From positions 1 to 6,383 of the forward strand of contig JAOZPY010000167.1 of NCBI GenBank assembly GCA_029932495.1: a stretch of 6,383 nt of DNA. The letters are read 5' to 3'. Under the pieces are notes generated by a model. That model did no database searches and was not told the origin of the DNA. It saw only the letters and a program-made list of their open reading frames with translations. Positions 5,953-6,383 of this stretch are shown here, piece by piece; within the stretch, counting starts at the first letter, position 1; every line of letters starts with the position of its first letter. This stretch comes from Desulfobacterales bacterium (GTDB lineage: Bacteria; Desulfobacterota; Desulfobacteria; Desulfobacterales; JAFDCJ01). The position numbers and the translations under genes were made by a program.

Positions 5953-6383
5953 AATTGATCTTCGAGACCTCGCCAAACGTCTTAATCTCCGCCGGAAGAT
6001 CATCGACCTCAATGGTCAAATCCACTCCAAGGGCAAACGCCCTTTCAATGACATTTTCCAGCTGGATGACATTCCCCGGCCAGTTATAGCGCAGCAACAG
6101 GTCCAGGGCCTCGGCCGACACGTTCAAAACTTTTTTTTCACGATCCCTGTTGAACTGATCCAGAAAGTGGTTGATCAGCAGACAAATATCCTCCTTGCGC
6201 TCTCTGAGGGCGGGCAGCAGAATCGTCACCTCATTGATACAGTCAAAAAAATCTTTATCCAAAACCTGTTGACCGTTGATATCCTGCAACTGTCTGCTTG
6301 TGGCCGCGATCAGCCGGACACTGTCATTGGAATCGGCAGCGGCGGCCCGGTAGGCGCGACCGATTTCAACCTGCATGCGTGGG
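5951..6383 (-). CDS. Sigma-54 activator AAA+ domain, C-terminal part, degenerate; 5' end outside window
   Basis: The frame stays open through the right edge (codons for Pro-Arg precede the Met at 6376), so this is the C-terminal 143 residues of a longer protein. Counting from that Met, it matches the NtrC/PspF-type AAA+ domain: strand and sensor I region VRLIAATSRQL (20-30), LPALRERKEDI (54-64), YNWPGNVIQLENVIERA (97-113) and VDDLPAEI (124-131). Family-critical residues are altered: sensor I AATN is AATS; the arginine-finger segment FREDLYYRLNV reads LDKDFFDCINEV, so both Arg are lost; and the sensor II Arg of GNVRELEN is Ile103. It ends ten residues after DLPAEI with no Fis-type helix-turn-helix, and its TAG (5951-5953) is formed by the end of the palindromic element. 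Family membership is clear. ATPase activity is doubtful: it may be a decayed gene or a non-hydrolysing regulatory paralogue. It is convergent with the LysM gene. Confidence 0.85.
   Translation of the reverse strand, partial: PRMQVEIGRAYRAAAADSNDSVRLIAATSRQLQDINGQQVLDKDFFDCINEVTILLPALRERKEDICLLINHFLDQFNRDREKKVLNVSAEALDLLLRYNWPGNVIQLENVIERAFALGVDLTIEVDDLPAEIKTFGEVSKIN

Noticed and set aside
5714..6383. Plus-strand frame open from an ATG at 5714 through the palindromic element to the window end, about 220 codons
   Set aside because: Over its right two-thirds it is exactly codon-in-register antisense to the sigma-54 activator, where stops would need rare Leu/Ser codons on the other strand. It has no recognisable motif and no ribosome-binding site, so it is treated as a shadow.
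1..6383. CRISPR array, integrase or toxin-antitoxin pair
   Set aside because: No regularly spaced repeats, no integrase motif and no pair of small overlapping genes fitting these systems were seen on either strand.

Overview
The window is 6.4 kb of moderately GC-rich bacterial chromosome. It holds five complete plus-strand genes and one minus-strand gene that runs off the right edge. Protein features are Gram-negative: a lipoprotein with an outer-membrane-type +2 residue, a periplasmic LysM protein, a Sec-exported beta-propeller-like protein and a sigma-54 activator-type AAA+ domain. Codon use and protein style suggest a delta-proteobacterium (Desulfobacterota, perhaps a Desulfosarcina/Desulfobacteraceae relative). 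That placement is inference; no marker gene is present.

Left region (1-3142): a tightly packed, apparently co-transcribed trio. First is a polytopic inner-membrane protein with a long cytoplasmic helical segment. It overlaps by ATGA a small lipoprotein that is almost entirely a von Willebrand factor A (VWA) domain with a readable MIDAS site. Twelve bases later comes an exported beta-propeller-like protein. The spacing suggests one envelope-associated unit in which the VWA lipoprotein could partner the membrane protein; its function is unknown.

Middle region (3143-5479): a 190-bp spacer with a possible promoter and small repeats leads to a TTG-started MFS transporter. An 83-bp spacer then carries a perfect 10+10 bp inverted repeat and a 10-bp palindrome directly in front of the ribosome-binding site of a membrane-anchored coiled-coil/LysM protein.

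Right region (5480-6383): about 470 bp without a convincing gene, separating the LysM gene from a convergent sigma-54 activator fragment. It contains a small structured segment and a 146-bp near-perfectly centred dyad element (5807-5952) with 16-bp terminal inverted repeats, which looks like a MITE or similar mobile palindrome. The element's right end supplies the stop codon of the sigma-54 activator, which ends without the usual Fis-type DNA-binding domain. The visible AAA+ part has also lost its sensor I Asn, both arginine-finger positions and the sensor II Arg, so it looks like a catalytically dead or decaying regulator. The element and the degenerate regulator are the most notable items in the window.
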